DNA of 64,000 nucleotides from Brevundimonas denitrificans (GTDB lineage Bacteria; Pseudomonadota; Alphaproteobacteria; Caulobacterales; Caulobacteraceae): NCBI RefSeq assembly GCF_030160755.1, contig NZ_BSOY01000003.1, positions 16,258 to 80,257 on the forward strand, written 5' to 3'. A program made the position numbers and the translations under genes. The notes beneath the pieces were generated by a model. That model made no database searches, had not been told where the DNA came from, and was given only the letters and a program-made list of their open reading frames with translations. Shown piece by piece: positions 1 through 8,535 of the stretch (position 1 is the stretch's first letter; the number at the start of each line of letters is the position of its first letter).

Positions 1-114
1 GAAGCGGACCTCCAGATTGCGGCCGTTGACCGAACGGGCCTCGACCGACCAGGTCCAGTCGCCCTCAGCGCCGTCGGCCCGGCCGAAGCCGGTCATGCCC
101 GAGATCGCGCTCAT
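1..114 (-). CDS. yicC: YicC family protein, N-terminal fragment
   Basis: Only the first 38 codons lie in the window; the gene continues off the left edge. The start ATG (112-114) overlaps the mltG stop as ATGA, which points to translational coupling. The visible N-terminus carries the family pattern: SGMTGFGRADG near residues 5-15, then a short acidic/aromatic stretch and EARSVNGRNLEV at 25-36. YicC proteins are linked to RNA decay and stationary-phase survival, and E. coli YicC has been reported as an endoribonuclease. mltG followed by yicC fits the order in related alphaproteobacteria. The catalytic part cannot be seen. Confidence 0.85.
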   Translation of the reverse strand, partial: MSAISGMTGFGRADGAEGDWTWSVEARSVNGRNLEVRF

Positions 115-1220
115 CCGGCAGGGGCCGGCGCGGGAATGGTGATCACACGGGCGCCGGGAGGAACCGTCGCAGCCTCGGGGGCGGCGGCGGGGGCCGGCTC
201 CGGCGCGGCGGGCGGAAGACCGGCCCGACGGCGTTCGACCTCGCGCCAACGGGCGACATTGGCGAGATGCTCCTCATAGGTCCGGGCGAAGGCGTGGCCG
301 CCCGAGCCGTCGGCGACGAAGAACAGGTCGGCGGTCGAGGGCGGGTTGAGCACGGCGGCGACGGCGTCCCGGCCGGGATTGGCGATGGCGGTCGGGGGCA
401 GGCCGTCGATCTGGTAGGTGTTCCACGGATTGGGCCGGTCGAGCTCGGACCGTCTCAGCCCCCGGCGAAGGGGCACGCCTTTGGTGATGCCGTATTCGAT
501 GGTCGGGTCGCTCTCCAGCCGCATGCCGGAGCGCAGCCGGTTGGTGAAGACGGCGGCGACGCGCGGGCGTTCGGCGGCCACGCCGGTCTCCTTCTCGACG
601 ATGGAGGCCAGGATCATGGCCTCCTCGGGCGTACGCACCACAGTGGCGGGACTACGGGCGGCCCACAGGCGGGCGAGGTTCTCGTCCCGGGCGCGGCGCA
701 TGCGGGCGATGACCGAGGCGCGGGTCTCGCCGCGGCTGATCTCATAGGTGTCGGGCCACAGGCTGGCCTCTTCCGGGACGGCGTCGATCGTCCCGGTCAG
801 GATGGGCTGCCTGTTCAGGATCTCGACCGCCTGGGCCGAGGACCAGCCTTCCGGCAGGGTGACGTAGTGGCGGACCACCCGGCCCTCGACCAGCAGGACG
901 AGCACGGAACGCAGCGAGGCCTTGCTCGGCACCTCATATTCGCCCGCGCGCAGCTTGCGGTCGGCGCCGGTCAGGGTGGCGGCGGCCTTGAACATGTCGG
1001 TCGAACGGATCACGCCCGCCGACTTCAGCGTGGCGGCGATGGCGCTGACCCCTGCGCCGCTGGGCAGGCTGACGACGGTCGAGTCGCCCTCCCGCGCTGC
1101 GGGACCGGGGGCGTAGAAGACGCTCCAGGCGGCGACGAGGGCGATGATCAGGAAGGTGCTGAAGGTGGCCGTGGCGGCCAGAAACGCGGTTTTGCGGCCG
1201 GATCGGCGCTCCACCGACAT
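111..1220 (-). CDS. mltG: Endolytic murein transglycosylase MltG
   Basis: A 369-aa inner-membrane lytic transglycosylase (YceG family) that cleaves nascent glycan strands and sets their length. It has a short basic N-terminus, one membrane segment at about 14-34, a LysM-like region at 45-115 and the YceG catalytic domain. The catalytic Glu is E209 in ASIVEKETG (205-213). Other family blocks are RLESDPTIEYG (234-244), WNTYQIDGLPPTAIANPG (266-283) and FVADGSGGHAF (301-311). The C-terminal tail of about 35 residues is Ala/Pro-rich and probably disordered. Its ATG overlaps the fabF stop (ATGA) and its stop overlaps the yicC start, so the three genes look like one operon. Confidence 0.96.
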   Translation of the reverse strand: MSVERRSGRKTAFLAATATFSTFLIIALVAAWSVFYAPGPAAREGDSTVVSLPSGAGVSAIAATLKSAGVIRSTDMFKAAATLTGADRKLRAGEYEVPSKASLRSVLVLLVEGRVVRHYVTLPEGWSSAQAVEILNRQPILTGTIDAVPEEASLWPDTYEISRGETRASVIARMRRARDENLARLWAARSPATVVRTPEEAMILASIVEKETGVAAERPRVAAVFTNRLRSGMRLESDPTIEYGITKGVPLRRGLRRSELDRPNPWNTYQIDGLPPTAIANPGRDAVAAVLNPPSTADLFFVADGSGGHAFARTYEEHLANVARWREVERRRAGLPPAAPEPAPAAAPEAATVPPGARVITIPAPAPAG

Positions 1221-2500
1221 CAGCCGACCTTTCGGAAGATGACCGAGGCGTTGGTGCCCCCGAAGCCGAAGCTGTTGGACATGGCCACATCGATCTCCAT
1301 CGGCTGGCCCTTGTCGCGCACCAGATTCAGGGCGGTTTCACGCTCGGGATTGTCGAGGTTGATGGTCGGCGGGGCGATCTGGTCGCGGATGGCCAGGATG
1401 CAGAAGATGGCCTCGATGGCCCCCGCGGCGCCCAGCAGGTGGCCGGTCATCGACTTGGTCGAGGACAGGGCGACGTTGGGGGCGTGGTCGCCCATCAGCT
1501 TCTCGATCGCGCCGGCCTCGATCCAGTCGGCCATGGTCGAGGTGCCGTGGGCGTTGACATAGTCGATGTCGGAGACGTCGATGCCGGCCCGTTTCACCGC
1601 CATCTGCATGGCGCGATAGCCGCCCTCGCCGTCCTCGGCCGGGGCGGTGATGTGATAGGCGTCGCCGCTCATGCCGTAGCCGACGACCTCGGCGTAGATG
1701 GTCGCGCCGCGCGCCCTGGCGTGTTCGTATTCCTCCAGCACCACGATGCCGGCGCCCTCGCCCATGACGAAGCCGGAGTGGTCCTTGTCCCACGGCCGCG
1801 AGGCCTTCTCCGGGGCATCGTTATAGGCGGTGCACAGGGCCTTGCAGGCCAGGAAGCCGGCGATGCCGATGGGGACGATGGAGCTTTCCGCCCCGCCCGC
1901 GACCATGACGTCGGCGTCGTCCAGCATGATCATCCGCGCCGCGTCGCCGATGGCGTGGGCTCCCGTGGCGCAGGCGGTGACGACCGAGTGATTCGGCCCC
2001 TTGAGGCCGTGGCGAATCGAGATCTGGCCGCTGGTCAGATTGATCAGGGCCGAAGGGATGAAGAAGGGGCTGACGCGGCGCGGGCCCTGTTCCTTGAGGA
2101 TGATGGCGGTGTCGGCGATCGGGCCGAGGCCGCCGATGCCGGAGCCGACCATGACGCCGGTGCGCTCGCGCTGTTCCTCGGTTTCCGGCTTCCAGCCCGC
2201 ATCGGCCAGGGCCTCGTCCGCCGCGGCGATGGCGTAGACGATGAAGTCGTCGACCCGCTTGCGGTCCTTGGGCGACATGACCTTTTCGTGGTCGAAGACG
2301 CCCGGCTGGCCGGGGGCGCCGCCGCCGCGGCCATCGACCGAGGGAATCTCGCCCGCGATGGTGCAGCCATAGCCCTCGGTGTCGAAATTGGTGATCGGAC
2401 CGATGCCCGACCGCCCTTCGAGGATGCCCTTCCAATTGTGCTCGACACCCCAGCCGAGCGGGGTGAGCAGACCGAGGCCGGTGACGACGACGCGGCGCAT
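1220..2500 (-). CDS. fabF: 3-oxoacyl-ACP synthase II
   Basis: A 426-aa beta-ketoacyl-ACP synthase II (KAS II), the cytosolic enzyme that condenses malonyl-ACP with acyl-ACP in chain elongation. The Cys-His-His triad is visible: C177 in VVTACATGAH, H318 in NAHGTST, and H354 in KSMTGHLLGAAG. Length and the C-terminal SNSFGFGGTN glycine loop match the family. It lies 107 bp downstream of acpP on the same strand, with a long hairpin in the gap, and is coupled to mltG by a 4-bp overlap. The insert near 52-67, with Gly/Pro-rich residues, also occurs in other proteobacterial FabF proteins. Confidence 0.98.
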   Translation of the reverse strand: MRRVVVTGLGLLTPLGWGVEHNWKGILEGRSGIGPITNFDTEGYGCTIAGEIPSVDGRGGGAPGQPGVFDHEKVMSPKDRKRVDDFIVYAIAAADEALADAGWKPETEEQRERTGVMVGSGIGGLGPIADTAIILKEQGPRRVSPFFIPSALINLTSGQISIRHGLKGPNHSVVTACATGAHAIGDAARMIMLDDADVMVAGGAESSIVPIGIAGFLACKALCTAYNDAPEKASRPWDKDHSGFVMGEGAGIVVLEEYEHARARGATIYAEVVGYGMSGDAYHITAPAEDGEGGYRAMQMAVKRAGIDVSDIDYVNAHGTSTMADWIEAGAIEKLMGDHAPNVALSSTKSMTGHLLGAAGAIEAIFCILAIRDQIAPPTINLDNPERETALNLVRDKGQPMEIDVAMSNSFGFGGTNASVIFRKVG

Positions 2501-2538
2501 GAGCGCTCCTCGCTACAGATTCCTGACCGCAAACAGTA

Positions 2539-2582
2539 ATGGCCGCCGGGCGGCCCCGCTAGGGGCGCGCCACGGCGGCCAT
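2539..2582 (-). terminator. Hairpin between acpP and fabF
   Basis: ATGGCCGCCG (2539-2548) pairs perfectly with CGGCGGCCAT (2573-2582) around a GC-rich interior that can itself fold. It lies between acpP and fabF, which are read on the minus strand. No T-run follows, so this is more likely an attenuating or RNA-stabilising hairpin that lets acpP be made in excess over fabF than a full terminator. The role is inferred. Confidence 0.45.
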
Positions 2583-2607
2583 CAAAGCCGTTTTGAAGTG
2601 GAGGCGA

Positions 2608-2847
2608 TCAGCCCGCCAGCTTCTCGTCGATGAACTTCACGGCGTCGCCCACCGTCTGGATGTGTTCGGCGGCGTCGTCCGGGATTTCGATGTCGAATTC
2701 TTCCTCGAAGGCCATGACCAGTTCGACGTTGTCGAGCGAGTCAGCGCCCAGGTCGTCGATGAAGCTGGCCTTTTCAACGACCTTTTCCGGATCGGCGTCC
2801 AGGTGGTCGATGACGATCTTGCGGACGCGTTCCAGGGTGTCGGACAT
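2608..2847 (-). CDS. acpP: Acyl carrier protein
   Basis: A 79-aa acidic acyl carrier protein for fatty-acid synthesis. The phosphopantetheine attachment serine is S37 in [12 protein letters not shown]. The start at 2847 (MSDTLERV) is chosen because it matches the normal AcpP N-terminus; the reading frame stays open upstream to 2925, but that extension is a run of Arg and Ala unlike ACP. Length and four-helix pattern are standard. It sits between fabG plus a small membrane protein upstream and fabF downstream. The 149 bp before it probably contain its own promoter. Confidence 0.98.
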   Translation of the reverse strand: MSDTLERVRKIVIDHLDADPEKVVEKASFIDDLGADSLDNVELVMAFEEEFDIEIPDDAAEHIQTVGDAVKFIDEKLAG

Positions 2848-2996
2848 GGGTGTCTCTGCTTTCAGGGCCGCCGCAGCGGCTGTTGTCTCAAATCCTGCCG
2901 TATGACGACGGCGACGGCGACGCAAGCCTTGAACGAAGACTCAGGCCAACCGGTTGCGGAGGCTTTAGCACGGCGGCGCGGGCGGAAAATAGCCCG

Positions 2997-3197
2997 TTAC
3001 CGGGTTTGACCGCCGCGGTTCACCCACCAGACCAGCCCGCCGCCCGCCAGCGCCAGGGGCGCGCCGTAGACAGCCCAGATGATCTGACCCGTCATGAAGC
3101 TGCCCGGCAGGATGTTGAGCCCCTGCAGCACCCAGATGATCCCGATCAGCAGCATCGGGCCGCTGAGGATGGTGGCGAGGATGCGCAGGGCTTTCAT
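2997..3197 (-). CDS. Small two-helix membrane protein of unknown function
   Basis: A 66-aa protein with two predicted membrane helices (about 5-27 and 36-58), a short basic N-terminus and a C-terminal RGGQTR tail. No family is recognised. Its ATG overlaps the fabG stop as ATGA, so it is probably translated with fabG, and acpP follows after 149 bp. The tight coupling to a core lipid enzyme is the main reason to believe it is real. A role in the membrane or in lipid metabolism is only suggested by position. Confidence 0.7.
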   Translation of the reverse strand: MKALRILATILSGPMLLIGIIWVLQGLNILPGSFMTGQIIWAVYGAPLALAGGGLVWWVNRGGQTR

Positions 3198-3940
3198 CAG
3201 ATCATCGCCATGCCGCCGTTCACGTGCAGCGTCTGCCCCGTGACATAGGCGGCTTCGTCCGAGGACAGATAGACGGCGGCGGCGGCGATCTCGTCGCCCG
3301 TGCCGAGCCGGCCGGCGGGGATGTTCTTGAGGATGGTCTCGCGCTGGGTCTCGTTGAGCACATCGGTCATCGGCGAGGCGATGAAGCCCGGGGCGATGCA
3401 GTTCACCGTGATGCCGCGCGACCCGACTTCCTGGGCCAGCGATTTCGAGAAGCCGATCATGCCGGCCTTGGAGGCGGCGTAGTTGGTCTGGCCGGGGTTG
3501 CCGGTGACGCCGACCACCGAGGTGATACCGATGATCCGGCCCGAGCGGCGCTTCATCATCCCCTTCATCGCGGCGCGGGAGAGGCGGAAATAGCTCTCCA
3601 GATTGACCTTGATGACGTCGGTGAAGTCCTCGTCCTTCATCCGCATCAGCAGGCCGTCCTTGGTGATGCCGGCGTTGGCGACGAGGATGTCGAGCGGGGC
3701 GCCGGCGGCTTCCTCGGCGCGGCCCAGCAGGCCGTCGACCGAGTCAGCGTCCGACAGATTGGCGGCGGCGGCGAAGGCGCGCTCGCCCAGTTCTTTCGCC
3801 AGATCCTGCAGCACCGCCTCGCGGGTGCCCGAGAGGACGACGGTCGCGCCCTGGGCGTGCAGGGCGCGGGCGATGGCCCCGCCGATACCGCCGGTCGCGC
3901 CGGTCACGAGGGCGGTCTTGCCGGTGAGATTGAACATCAT
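3197..3940 (-). CDS. fabG: 3-oxoacyl-ACP reductase
   Basis: A 247-aa NADPH-dependent short-chain reductase that reduces 3-oxoacyl-ACP in each elongation cycle. The Rossmann TGATGGIG motif is at 13-20, NAG at 89-91, and the catalytic Ser141, Tyr154 and Lys158 in SVVGVTG...NYAASKAG. The C-terminus GGMAMI is typical of FabG. Two consecutive ATGs (3940 and 3937) could both start the protein; the first overlaps the stop of the upstream zinc-ribbon gene as ATGA and was chosen. The stop overlaps the next small membrane gene, so the genes are coupled. Confidence 0.97.
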   Translation of the reverse strand: MMFNLTGKTALVTGATGGIGGAIARALHAQGATVVLSGTREAVLQDLAKELGERAFAAAANLSDADSVDGLLGRAEEAAGAPLDILVANAGITKDGLLMRMKDEDFTDVIKVNLESYFRLSRAAMKGMMKRRSGRIIGITSVVGVTGNPGQTNYAASKAGMIGFSKSLAQEVGSRGITVNCIAPGFIASPMTDVLNETQRETILKNIPAGRLGTGDEIAAAAVYLSSDEAAYVTGQTLHVNGGMAMI

Positions 3941-4278
3941 GTGCCTCGTTTGGCTCGGGAATCGAAGGGGTGATACTTACGAAGATCGAGGTCGCACTTC
4001 GAGCATTGCTTTTCGGGCCACGCATTGCTCCAGCGTTTCCCCGAGTGCCAGTAGGCGCTTACCCCACAACGGGGGCAATCGACGAGCTTGTAGGCCGCGA
4101 GCCCGACAACAATCAGGGTGGGGCCGAAATAGGCGACAAACGGAATGCCCGGCGAGCCAAACAGGCGCGCGACCAAAGTCATCTCGCCTATGGCCAGCGC
4201 GATCGATCCTACGAAGCAGAGCAGCAGGCCGGGGATGCCCATGAACCAGCCCCAGCAATAGACACTCGGCCAGCGCAC
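3937..4278 (-). CDS. Membrane protein with C-terminal zinc ribbon, inside the fab cluster
   Basis: 113 aa if started at GTG 4278, 4 bp after the fabD stop; an ATG 12 codons later (4242) is an alternative. Two hydrophobic helices (about 10-32 and 42-64) are followed by CPRCG and CSKCD pairs near 68-71 and 92-95, a four-cysteine zinc-ribbon arrangement, with aromatic and basic residues between them. The stop overlaps fabG as ATGA. The DNA looks less GC-rich than the flanking fab genes, which suggests a later insertion. No named family is recognised. It splits the usual fabD-fabG neighbour pair. Confidence 0.68.
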   Translation of the reverse strand: MRWPSVYCWGWFMGIPGLLLCFVGSIALAIGEMTLVARLFGSPGIPFVAYFGPTLIVVGLAAYKLVDCPRCGVSAYWHSGKRWSNAWPEKQCSKCDLDLRKYHPFDSRAKRGT

Positions 4279-4282
4279 GCGC

Positions 4283-5230
4283 CTAGCCCAGAGATTTCAC
4301 GAACGCTTCCAGATCTTCCGGCGTGTTCAGCGACAGGCTCTCGGCGTCCGGCGCAATCCGCTTGGCCATGCCGGCCAGCACCTTGCCCGAGCCGATCTCG
4401 GCGACGCGGGTCACCCCGCCTTCGCCCGCCATCCATTCCATGCTCTCGCGCCAGCGGACGCGGCCGGTGACCTGTTCGACCAGCAGGCGGCGCAGGACCT
4501 CGGGGTCGCGCTCGGGGCGGGCGGTGACGTTGGCGACGACTGCGACCGAGGGGGCGACGATGGTCGCGGAGGCCAGGGCTGTGGCCATCTCGTCGGCGGC
4601 AGGCTGCATCAACGGGCAGTGGAAGGGGGCCGAGACGTTCAGCGGGATGGCGCGGGCGCCCAGTTCCTTGGCCTTTTCGATCGCTCGATCGACGGCGGCC
4701 TTGTCGCCCGAGATGACGATATTGCCGGCGTTGTTGTCATTGGCGACGACACAGACGCCGACCTCGGAGCCCGCGGCGGCGGCGGCCTCGGCGAGGGCAA
4801 GATCGGTCTTCGGGCCGATCAGCGAGGCCATGGCGCCGCGGCCCACGGGCACGGCGCGCTGCATGGCCTGACCGCGCAGCTTCAGCAGCCGGGCGGTGTC
4901 GGCCAGGGTGATCGAACCGGCGGCGCAAAGGGCGGAGTATTCACCGAGCGAATGGCCCGCGACGAAGGCCGCGCGGCTGACGTCGACGCCAAACTCGACC
5001 TTGAGCACGCGGGCCGCGGCCAATGAAACCGCCATCAGGGCGGGCTGGGCGTTCTCGGTCAGGGTCAGCTGGTCCTCCGGCCCCTCGCGCATCAGGACCG
5101 ACAGCTTCTGGCCCAGCGCTTCATCGATCTCGGCATAGACCTCGCGGGCGGCGGCGAAGGCGTCGGCGAGCGCGACCCCCATGCCGACCGACTGGCTGCC
5201 TTGTCCGGGGAACAGCAGGGCGAGGGTCAT
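4283..5230 (-). CDS. fabD: Malonyl-CoA:ACP transacylase
   Basis: A 315-aa malonyltransferase that loads malonyl groups onto ACP. The nucleophile is S94 in GHSLGEYSA, the catalytic histidine is H204 in SAPFHCPLM, and the N-terminal GQGSQ oxyanion-region motif is at 9-13. The ATG at 5230 is preceded by a GGAG-type ribosome site and gives the standard N-terminus; the longer open frame to 5314 adds only a Pro/Arg-rich stretch. It is the first gene of the fab cluster, and the 320 bp upstream should carry the promoter. Confidence 0.97.
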   Translation of the reverse strand: MTLALLFPGQGSQSVGMGVALADAFAAAREVYAEIDEALGQKLSVLMREGPEDQLTLTENAQPALMAVSLAAARVLKVEFGVDVSRAAFVAGHSLGEYSALCAAGSITLADTARLLKLRGQAMQRAVPVGRGAMASLIGPKTDLALAEAAAAAGSEVGVCVVANDNNAGNIVISGDKAAVDRAIEKAKELGARAIPLNVSAPFHCPLMQPAADEMATALASATIVAPSVAVVANVTARPERDPEVLRRLLVEQVTGRVRWRESMEWMAGEGGVTRVAEIGSGKVLAGMAKRIAPDAESLSLNTPEDLEAFVKSLG

Positions 5231-5550
5231 GGGGGGGTCTCCGGCGGCGTTGAATCGAGCCGGAGGGGTAGGACGATCAGGCCGCAGGGGCAAGACGGGC
5301 CTGCCGGGAGGCATCGGACCGGGAAAGGTTCATCACAAAGGGCACAAAGGAACACAAAGGACACGAAGCGGCCGGCGGGCCCGCGTCTCCCGTCAGGGAG
5401 ACACAAGGTAAGGAGATGGCGGGCAAGGGCCCGCTGCAAGCTGGGACGGGCGCGCTCCCTTAGTGTTCTTCGTGCCTTCTTCGGGCCCTTTGTGATGAGC
5501 CGACGAGGCTGGCTCCAGGTGCAAACTCCGGGAAGGGCTCCTTCCGACCG
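5231..5550. other. Gene-free region upstream of fabD
   Basis: This is the only stretch above 300 bp without a gene. It lies between the end of the FAD-linked oxidase gene and the start of fabD, both on the minus strand. It must hold the fab promoter, although no confident -35/-10 pair could be picked out. Its middle contains the inverted repeat of CACAAAGG-type units (5330-5498). Open frames crossing it are low-complexity and show no family resemblance. Confidence 0.6.
5330..5498. repeat. Inverted repeat built from CACAAAGG-like units
   Basis: The left arm (5330-5368) reads TCATCACAAAGGGC and continues with repeated CACAAAGGA/CACGAAG units. The right arm (5461-5498) is its inverse complement: it gives TCATCACAAAGGGC exactly, then CCGAAG, CACGAAG and CACTAAG units. 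About 92 bp of ordinary GC-rich DNA separates the arms. This looks like a dispersed intergenic palindromic element of the REP or non-autonomous type. It could act as a transcription boundary upstream of fabD. No transposase is nearby. Confidence 0.7.
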
Positions 5551-6957
5551 CTAGAACAGCACCGCGGGGTTCATGATCCGGTGCGGGTCGATCGCGGCGC
5601 GGACGGCCTGCATGGTGCGGATTTCGAGCGGCGACTTGTAGCGGCGCGCCTCGTCGGTCTTGAGCCGGCCGAGGCCGTGTTCGGCGGAGATGGAGCCGTC
5701 GTAGCGGGCGACGATGTCGTGGACGATCTGCGAACCCTCCTCCCAGCGGGCGATGAAGGCCGGATGATCGCCGCCGACGGGGCAGAGGACATCATAGTGG
5801 AGGTTGCCGTCGCCGACGTGGCCGAAGGCGCTGACCCGCGCGCCGGGGTGGAAGCGTTCGACGGCGGCGGTCGCTTCTTCGAGGAAGTCGGCGATGTGGG
5901 AGAGCGGGACGGAGACGTCGTGCTTCCAGCCGCCGCCCTCGGGCTTCTGTGCGGCGGACTGCTCCTCGCGCAACTTCCATAGGGCGGCGCGCTGGCTGTC
6001 GTTCCGGGCGAGGACGGCGTCGGTGATCAGGTCGGTCTCGAAGGCCTGGCTGAGCAGCCGCTCCATGGCCGCGTCGGCGGCGCCGGGCTCGCCCGAGACC
6101 AGTTCGACCAGGACGTACCAGGGCGGGGCCGAGTCGAGCGGCTCGCGCGTGTCGGGGATGTTGGCGAGGACGAACGCCATGCCGATCCGCTTCATCAGCT
6201 CAAAGGCCTCGACCCCGCCGCCGGTCTCGGCCCTGGCGCGGGCGAGCAGTTCGATGGCGGCTCCGGGCGCGTCGAGCCCGACCATGGCCGTGGCCCGGCT
6301 GCGCATCACGGGGAACAGTTTCAGCGTCGCGGCGGTGACCACGCCGAGCGTGCCCTCGGCGCCGATCAGCAGCTGTTTGAGGTCATAGCCGGTGTTGTCC
6401 TTGCGCAGGCGTTTGAGGCCGTTGAAGACCTCGCCGTCCGGCATCACCGCCTCGATGCCCAACACCAGATCGCGCATCATGCCGTAGCGGAGCACGGCCG
6501 TGCCGCCCGCATTGGTCGAGATGACCCCGCCGATGGTGGCTGTGCCCTCGGCGGCGAGGCTGAGCGGGAACATGCGATCGGCGGCGGCGGCGGCCTGTTG
6601 CGCCTCCAGCAGGGTGACACCGGCCTCGACCGTCATGGCGTCGTCCAACGGCGTGACGTCGCGCACGGCGCGCAGCTTCCGGGTCGAAAGAAGCACCTCG
6701 CCATAGGGTATCTGGCCGCCGACCAGGCCGGTGTCGCCGCCCTGCGGGACGATGGCGATCCGGTGCTCGGCGCAGACGCGGACGGCGGCGGCGACCTGGG
6801 CGGTCGAGCGCGGCGTCAGCATCAGGGGCGTATGGCCATGCCAACGGTTCCGCCACTCAGTCAGCCAGGGCGCGATCTCGACCGGATCGTCAGTCCAGCC
6901 GCCGTCGCCGACAGCGGATTTCAGGGCGGCGAGGGCTGCGGGCGACGGGGCGGTCAT
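5551..6957 (-). CDS. FAD-linked D-2-hydroxyacid (D-2-hydroxyglutarate/D-lactate) dehydrogenase
   Basis: A 468-aa flavoenzyme of the GlcD/D-2-hydroxyglutarate dehydrogenase family. The FAD-binding PCMH domain includes [12 protein letters not shown] (71-82), [13 protein letters not shown] (147-159) and GAEGTLG (199-205). The C-terminal FAD-oxidase domain has the metal-site motif [10 protein letters not shown] (380-389) and SAEHGLG (424-430). Substrate choice among D-2-hydroxyglutarate, D-lactate and glycolate cannot be settled by reading. The D-2-HG dehydrogenase-like pattern is favoured. It is divergent from the NUDIX gene. An L-2-hydroxyglutarate oxidase-like gene lies at 33207-34319. Confidence 0.88.
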   Translation of the reverse strand: MTAPSPAALAALKSAVGDGGWTDDPVEIAPWLTEWRNRWHGHTPLMLTPRSTAQVAAAVRVCAEHRIAIVPQGGDTGLVGGQIPYGEVLLSTRKLRAVRDVTPLDDAMTVEAGVTLLEAQQAAAAADRMFPLSLAAEGTATIGGVISTNAGGTAVLRYGMMRDLVLGIEAVMPDGEVFNGLKRLRKDNTGYDLKQLLIGAEGTLGVVTAATLKLFPVMRSRATAMVGLDAPGAAIELLARARAETGGGVEAFELMKRIGMAFVLANIPDTREPLDSAPPWYVLVELVSGEPGAADAAMERLLSQAFETDLITDAVLARNDSQRAALWKLREEQSAAQKPEGGGWKHDVSVPLSHIADFLEEATAAVERFHPGARVSAFGHVGDGNLHYDVLCPVGGDHPAFIARWEEGSQIVHDIVARYDGSISAEHGLGRLKTDEARRYKSPLEIRTMQAVRAAIDPHRIMNPAVLF

Positions 6958-7013
6958 GGAGTCCTTGTCTCAAAGTCGTGGGCGCGGCGAAAGGGCCGTG
7001 TCAGGGTTGGTGG

Positions 7014-7424
7014 ATGTCCGTCTCCCTGCCCACCCCCGTCCCGTGCGTCGGCGTCGTCTGCCTGCGGGGCGACTCCGTGTTGTTGATCCGGCGCGGGACG
7101 CCGCCGCGCCAGGGCGAATGGAGCCTGCCCGGCGGGCGGATCGAGCCCGGCGAACGGGCGGCGGACGCGGCTCTGCGGGAGCTGCGCGAGGAGACCGGGG
7201 TCGCGGCCGAGATCACGGGGCTGGTCGATGTCGTCGACGGCCTGTTTCCCGAAGCGGGCCGGCACTATGTGCTGATCGACTATGCGGCGCGGTGGCTGTC
7301 GGGCGAGCCGGTGGCCGGGGACGACGCCGTCGAGGCGCGGTTCGTGGCGCTGGGAGAGGTCGAGACCCTGATCGGCTGGTCCGAGACGCGCCGGATCATC
7401 CGCATGGCCGCCGCCGCGCGCTGA
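7014..7424 (+). CDS. NUDIX hydrolase
   Basis: A 136-aa NUDIX protein. The Nudix box is complete at 41-63: G41, E47, R55, E56, E59, E60 and G62 fit GX5EX7REUXEEXGU. The start at 7014 (MSVSLPTP) gives the usual N-terminal strand before the box; an upstream in-frame start would add 12 uninformative residues. Length and the ADP-sugar/ADP-ribose-like sequence (APSL-type core, [10 protein letters not shown]) suggest a small nucleoside-diphosphate hydrolase, but the substrate is unknown. It is divergent from the FAD-linked oxidase. Confidence 0.88.
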   Translation: MSVSLPTPVPCVGVVCLRGDSVLLIRRGTPPRQGEWSLPGGRIEPGERAADAALRELREETGVAAEITGLVDVVDGLFPEAGRHYVLIDYAARWLSGEPVAGDDAVEARFVALGEVETLIGWSETRRIIRMAAAAR

Positions 7425-7518
7425 ATGGCGCAGATTACGCGGATGTCATCTCCGCCCTGTCCGGTTTCTGTGGCGTGCGGGCCACAGGGTGCTAACCTGA
7501 GCCGGACAGGGAGATATC

Positions 7519-8532
7519 ATGGACACGTCGCTTCTATTCACCGTCGCGCTGGTGGTGCTGGCCTTCGTGCTGCTGTTCAGCGTGGTCAAGATCGTGCCCC
7601 AGGGCCGCGAGATGACCGTCGAGCGGTTCGGCAAATACACGCGCACCCTCAGCCCCGGCATCAGCATCCTCACGCCGTTCGTCGAGCGGATCGGCCGGCG
7701 CATGAACATGATGGAACAAGTTCTTGATGTTCCTCAGCAAGAGGTCATCACCAAGGACAATGCCATGGTGAAGGTGGACGCCATCGTCTTCATCCAGGTG
7801 ATGGAGGCTTCGGCGGCGGCCTACCGGATCGAGAACCTGCCCTACGCCATCACCCAGCTGTGCTCGACCAACCTGCGCACCGTGGTCGGCTCGATGGAGC
7901 TGGACGAGGTGCTGTTCCAGCGGGACTCGATCAACTCCCGCCTGCTGACCGTGATCGACGCGGCGACCGAGCCGTGGGGCGTCAAGGTCAACCGCATCGA
8001 GATCAAGGACCTGACCCCGCCGGCCGACATCACCAACGCCATGGCCCGCCAGATGAAGGCCGAGCGCGAACGCCGCGCCGTCATCACCGAGGCCGACGGC
8101 GAGAAACAGGCCGCCATCGCCCGCGCCGAGGGCGCCAAACAGGCCGCCATTCTGGAAGCCGAAGGGCGGCGCGAAGCCGCCTTCCGCGACGCCGAGGCCC
8201 GCGAGCGCGAAGCCGAGGCTGAGGCCAAGGCCACCGCCATGGTGTCCCAGGCCATCGCGGCCGGCGACGTCAACGCCATCAACTATTTCGTGGCCCAGAA
8301 ATACGTCGAGGCCTTCGCCGAACTGGCGCGCAACCCGACGGCGAAGACGGTGATCGTGCCGGCGGAGATGTCTGGCCTGGTCGGCACCATCGCCGGCCTC
8401 GGCGAGCTGGTCGGCCTGGCGAAGGAACAACAGCAGGGCCGCAGCGACGTGCGTCGCGACGCCCCGCCGCCGCCCGCGCCCGCTCGTCCGACCCCGCCGC
8501 GCCCGCCCCGCCCTTCCGTTCCGAGGACCTGA
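7519..8532 (+). CDS. SPFH/Band 7 (paraslipin/QmcA-type) membrane protein
   Basis: A 337-aa stomatin-like protein anchored by one N-terminal helix (about 5-24). The SPFH domain spans roughly 25-190 and includes VPQGREMTVERFGKY and the IKDLTPP end motif. An Ala/Glu/Arg-rich coiled coil (about 190-245) follows, then a Pro-rich tail. A strong AGGGAGA ribosome site precedes ATG 7519. The NfeD gene starts 3 bp after the stop, the conserved SPFH-NfeD pair. These pairs form membrane microdomain scaffolds and support quality control of membrane proteins. Confidence 0.93.
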   Translation: MDTSLLFTVALVVLAFVLLFSVVKIVPQGREMTVERFGKYTRTLSPGISILTPFVERIGRRMNMMEQVLDVPQQEVITKDNAMVKVDAIVFIQVMEASAAAYRIENLPYAITQLCSTNLRTVVGSMELDEVLFQRDSINSRLLTVIDAATEPWGVKVNRIEIKDLTPPADITNAMARQMKAERERRAVITEADGEKQAAIARAEGAKQAAILEAEGRREAAFRDAEAREREAEAEAKATAMVSQAIAAGDVNAINYFVAQKYVEAFAELARNPTAKTVIVPAEMSGLVGTIAGLGELVGLAKEQQQGRSDVRRDAPPPPAPARPTPPRPPRPSVPRT

Positions 8533-8535
8533 TCC

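Noticed and set aside
5331..5368. Direct CACAAAGG repeats taken as a CRISPR array
   Set aside because: Units are only 8-10 bp, adjacent and degenerate, with no spacers; they form one arm of an inverted repeat.
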